Source of the DNA: Bhargavaea cecembensis DSE10
GTDB taxonomy: Bacteria; Bacillota; Bacilli; Bacillales_A; Planococcaceae
Direction of reading: 5' to 3'
Assembly (NCBI RefSeq): GCF_000348905.1
Contig: NZ_AOFT01000002.1
Coordinates: 62,001 to 126,000, forward strand
DNA: 64,000 bases
The notes under the pieces were generated by a model. The model searched no databases. It saw only the letters and a list, made by a program, of their open reading frames with translations, and was not told where the DNA came from. Positions 61,888 to 64,000 of the stretch are shown one piece after another. The position numbers and the translations under genes are program-made. How positions within the stretch are numbered: the stretch's first letter is position 1; each line of letters begins with the position of its first letter.

Positions 61888-62619
61888 TCAGCGGATCTTC
61901 CCGGTTTCGGCGAGCACCCGCAGCTGCTTGACTTCATGTGCGGTCAGTTCCCTGCGGTCACCGGCATTCAGGCCGTGCAGGTCAAGGAAGCCGAATGACT
62001 CCCGCTTCAGCTTCTGCACCGGGCAGCCGATCGCTTCAAACATACGCTTTACCTGCCGGTTCTTTCCTTCATGGATCGTCAGCTGGACAATTCCCTTGTC
62101 CGTTTTTTTGTCCATGCTGAGAAGTTTGGCTTTCGCCGGAGCGGTCTTGCCATCTTCCAGGACGATGCCGCGCTCAAGTTGTTTCAGCTTCTCCTTTGTC
62201 GGGATTCCCTTTGTCCGGGCGACATACGTCTTTTCAATCTCGAATTTCGGGTGGGTCATCAGATAAGCGAAGTCCCCGTCATTTGTAAGAAGAAGAATGC
62301 CTGTTGTATCGAAGTCCAGGCGGCCGACCGGGTACAAACGCTCCTCCACTTCCGGAAACAGGTCGACCACGGTCTTCCGGCCCTTGTCGTCGGATGCCGC
62401 CGACAGGACACCGCGGGGCTTATAGAGGAGATAGTAGACCTTTTCCTCCCGCTCAAGACGTACACCGTTCACTTCTATTTTGTCGGATGCGCCCACTTTG
62501 GTTCCGAGCTCTGTCACGGTTTTTCCGTTCACCGTCACACGGCCGTCGGCAATCAGCTGCTCCGCCTTTCGCCGGGATGCAATTCCCGCCGCCGCAATTA
62601 CTTTCTGAAGTCTTTCCAT
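61888..62619 (-). CDS. rluB: Ribosomal large subunit pseudouridine synthase B
   Basis: Makes a pseudouridine in 23S rRNA. The 243-aa protein has an N-terminal S4 RNA-binding domain (RLQKVIAAAGIASRRKAEQLI) and the RsuA/RluB catalytic motif VGRLDFDTTGILLLTNDG with the catalytic Asp. The C-terminal IHEGKNRQVKRMFEAIGC is also present. It is next to resA as in B. subtilis (ypuL). Own promoter and the preceding dacB terminator make it a separate unit. Confidence 0.95.
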   Translation of the reverse strand: MERLQKVIAAAGIASRRKAEQLIADGRVTVNGKTVTELGTKVGASDKIEVNGVRLEREEKVYYLLYKPRGVLSAASDDKGRKTVVDLFPEVEERLYPVGRLDFDTTGILLLTNDGDFAYLMTHPKFEIEKTYVARTKGIPTKEKLKQLERGIVLEDGKTAPAKAKLLSMDKKTDKGIVQLTIHEGKNRQVKRMFEAIGCPVQKLKRESFGFLDLHGLNAGDRRELTAHEVKQLRVLAETGKIR

Positions 62620-62649
62620 CAGGTCACCCCATCACATTTACTGCACAAA

Positions 62650-62678
62650 ATTATGTCACAACCATAGTGAAATGAAAA
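62650..62678 (-). promoter_or_regulatory. Promoter of rluB
   Basis: Minus strand TTTTCA (62673-62678), 17 bp, CATAAT (62650-62655), directly after the dacB terminator stem. Confidence 0.55.
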
Positions 62679-62705
62679 GAAGACCGCATCGGCAGCGATG
62701 CGGTC
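62672..62705 (-). terminator. Terminator after the dacB-like gene
   Basis: Minus strand GACCGCATCG, CTGC loop, CGATGCGGTC, TTCTTTTCATTT. It overlaps the last bases of the gene. Confidence 0.82.
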
Positions 62706-63684
62706 ACCTCCTTGATATCTTCAGTTTGGCTGTGGCGATCGGCACGCCGTCCAGCCTCACCTGCCAGATGCCTTCACCGGCGCCGCGCGGTATGATCGCG
62801 GCGTGGGAAACCTCTTCAATCTCTTTTTCCGATAATAGAACGGCCAGCGGCTTCTCCAGCTCTCCCCGGATCCCGGGGAGGATCTGATACGTCCCTTCCT
62901 CCGCCAGGATGACTTTCTTATAAGTCCTGAAAGCTTCCCCGGACAGGTTGCGGTGCGTATTCCAGTCGTCCCCGTCGTTAAGGGTGACGACAATCACCCG
63001 CTTGCCGTCTTTCTCGAACAGTGTCGCGAGCGTCCGCCCGGCGGTTTTGGTGAAGCCCGTCTTCCCGGCGACCGCATCCCCTTCCGCCCTGACCAGCCGA
63101 TGCTTATTCTGCCACCCGCCATCCCCGTAATTGTAAAGAGTGGTGGATGAGATTTCCTTCAGCCGGCTGTTGTCCATCGCGTGTTTCAGCATGAGGGCCG
63201 TGTCATAGGCCGTCGACAGATGCCGGTCATTATGGAGCCCGGACGGATTGGTGAACTCCGTGTTTTTAAGTCCCGCCAATTGCGCCTTTTCGTTCATCAT
63301 GTCGACGAACCCTTCGACAGACCCTCCTGCATCTTCGGCCAGTGCCGTTGCCGCATCGTTTCCGGAGCGGAGCATCAGTCCATACAGCAGTTTCTCGGCA
63401 GGAACCTCTTCCCCGGTACGGAGGTAGATGGATGAACCTTCCTGGTTCGTGGCGTTTTTGGAAACCGTGACCGTGCCGTCCGTCCCGGCGGCATCGATGT
63501 AGGTGAGTGCCGTCCAGATTTTCGTCAGGCTTGCAATCGGCAGGCGGGCATCCTCATTCGCCCCTTTCAGGAGTCTGCCGGTCTCCGCATCGATCACGGC
63601 ATAGGCCTGGGCCGCAGATGCTGCAGCAGGAAAAGAACATACAATCAGGATCGAAACCAGCAGCGCGGATATCTGCTTTTTCAA
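62704..63684 (-). CDS. dacB: D-alanyl-D-alanine carboxypeptidase (DacB/DacF-like)
   Basis: Trims peptide side chains of peptidoglycan, probably in the spore cortex by position. The 326-aa protein has a signal peptide (ISALLVSILIVCSFPAAASA) and the penicillin-binding motifs SLTK (Ser52/Lys55), SGN (~108-110) and KTG (~213-215). A short C-terminal domain follows. It is shorter than B. subtilis DacB as I remember it. Start is TTG 63684. In B. subtilis dacB is followed by spmA-spmB; here a terminator and rluB follow. Assignment to DacB rather than DacF rests on position next to scpB and rluB. Confidence 0.88.
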   Translation of the reverse strand: MKKQISALLVSILIVCSFPAAASAAQAYAVIDAETGRLLKGANEDARLPIASLTKIWTALTYIDAAGTDGTVTVSKNATNQEGSSIYLRTGEEVPAEKLLYGLMLRSGNDAATALAEDAGGSVEGFVDMMNEKAQLAGLKNTEFTNPSGLHNDRHLSTAYDTALMLKHAMDNSRLKEISSTTLYNYGDGGWQNKHRLVRAEGDAVAGKTGFTKTAGRTLATLFEKDGKRVIVVTLNDGDDWNTHRNLSGEAFRTYKKVILAEEGTYQILPGIRGELEKPLAVLLSEKEIEEVSHAAIIPRGAGEGIWQVRLDGVPIATAKLKISRR

Positions 63685-63705
63685 GATCCACCGCCTTCCG
63701 TCAGA

Positions 63706-64000
63706 TTATTCGTCAGTTCCTTCTTCATCGAACGCTTCTGTGAAATTGGACATGAACAGATCCATTTCTTCATCTGCAGCCTCATCTCCCGCATCATTCA
63801 GGGGAGGGAGATCCTTCAGGCTGGCCAGCCCGAAATGGTCGAGGAACGTGTCGGTCGTTCCGTAAAGGATAGCACGCCCCGTCCCTTCGGCACGCCCTGC
63901 CTCCTTGACCAGCCCCCTCGACACGAGTGTCTGGATCGGCCTCTCCGACTTCACGCCCCTGATTTCTTCCACTTCCACCCGGGTGATCGGCTGTCGGTAG
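63706..64000 (-). CDS. scpB: Segregation and condensation protein B (5' part cut by window edge)
   Basis: ScpB is the winged-helix kleisin partner of SMC-ScpA in chromosome condensation. The last ~97 residues are seen: [19 protein letters not shown] (second winged helix), then [20 protein letters not shown] and [15 protein letters not shown], with an acidic tail ending EEGTDE. The frame stays open to the right edge and no start is present. It precedes the dacB-like gene by 21 bp; ypuI, which B. subtilis has in between, is absent. Confidence 0.93.
   Translation of the reverse strand, partial: YRQPITRVEVEEIRGVKSERPIQTLVSRGLVKEAGRAEGTGRAILYGTTDTFLDHFGLASLKDLPPLNDAGDEAADEEMDLFMSNFTEAFDEEGTDE

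Overview
The window is a stretch of a low-G+C Gram-positive (Bacillota, Bacillales) chromosome whose own base composition is clearly GC-rich. Gene content and order closely follow the Bacillus subtilis region from dnaD/asnS through to resABCDE/scpB. Spore genes (spoIVA, ypeB, sleB), menaquinone-side-chain genes, bacillithiol genes and QcrABC point to an aerobic endospore former. The GC content together with the lack of the trp genes inside the aromatic supraoperon suggests a Planococcaceae/Caryophanaceae member (Bhargavaea-, Sporosarcina- or Planococcus-like). That placement is inference from synteny, not a database result. Almost everything lies on the minus strand; the plus-strand genes are ypjC, an L,D-transpeptidase, ansA and fer.

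Layout, in window order. 1-6.6 kb: dinG-ypmA-ypmB-aspB-asnS-dnaD (dnaD cut by the left edge). 6.6-9 kb: panB-panC-panD behind a ~210-nt leader that ends in a terminator just before panB. 9-13.9 kb: ypjD-dapB-mgsA-bshA-cca-birA. 13.9-18.4 kb: ypjC (plus), a YugP-like metalloprotease, ypjA and qcrA-qcrB-qcrC. 18.4-27.1 kb: ypiF, ypiA-ypiB, and the aromatic operon aroC-aroB-aroH-hisC-tyrA-aroA. 27.3-28.4 kb: a lipoprotein with an internal duplication, in the place where B. subtilis has cheR. 28.6-33.1 kb: hbs, then folE-mtrB-hepS-menG-hepT-ndk. 33.1-33.9 kb: a gene-free island with a structured repeat and an AT-richer spacer. 33.9-38.7 kb: spoIVA and der-gpsA-yphE-yphF. 39-42 kb: a small L,D-transpeptidase and cmk-plsC-rpsA-like. 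42-45 kb: sleB-ypeB and prsW. 45-49.7 kb: ansA, ypbG-ypdA, a CBS-ACT protein and the LysM protein YpbE. 49.7-53.8 kb: ypbB-recQ, fer, and ribU under an FMN riboswitch. 53.9-61.8 kb: resABC, resDE, sigX-rsiX. 61.9-64 kb: rluB, a dacB-like carboxypeptidase and the end of scpB (cut by the right edge).

The genes form coherent groups: coenzyme A precursor synthesis (pan), shikimate/aromatic amino acids (aro), menaquinone and cytochrome bc respiration (hepS/T, menG, qcr), cytochrome c maturation and its two-component control (res), bacillithiol (bshA, ypdA), spore coat and germination (spoIVA, sleB, ypeB), and riboflavin uptake (ribU). I saw no insertion sequence, prophage, CRISPR array, tRNA or rRNA. 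I did not find a clearly new multi-gene system. The most unusual items are the duplicated lipoprotein, the panB leader, an orphan TRAP regulator, an ECF-type promoter before sigX, the intergenic repeat, and several genes missing relative to B. subtilis (bshB1, spmA/spmB, ypuI, cheR, trp). Start sites were chosen by ribosome-binding-site spacing and recalled family lengths, and several are TTG or GTG.
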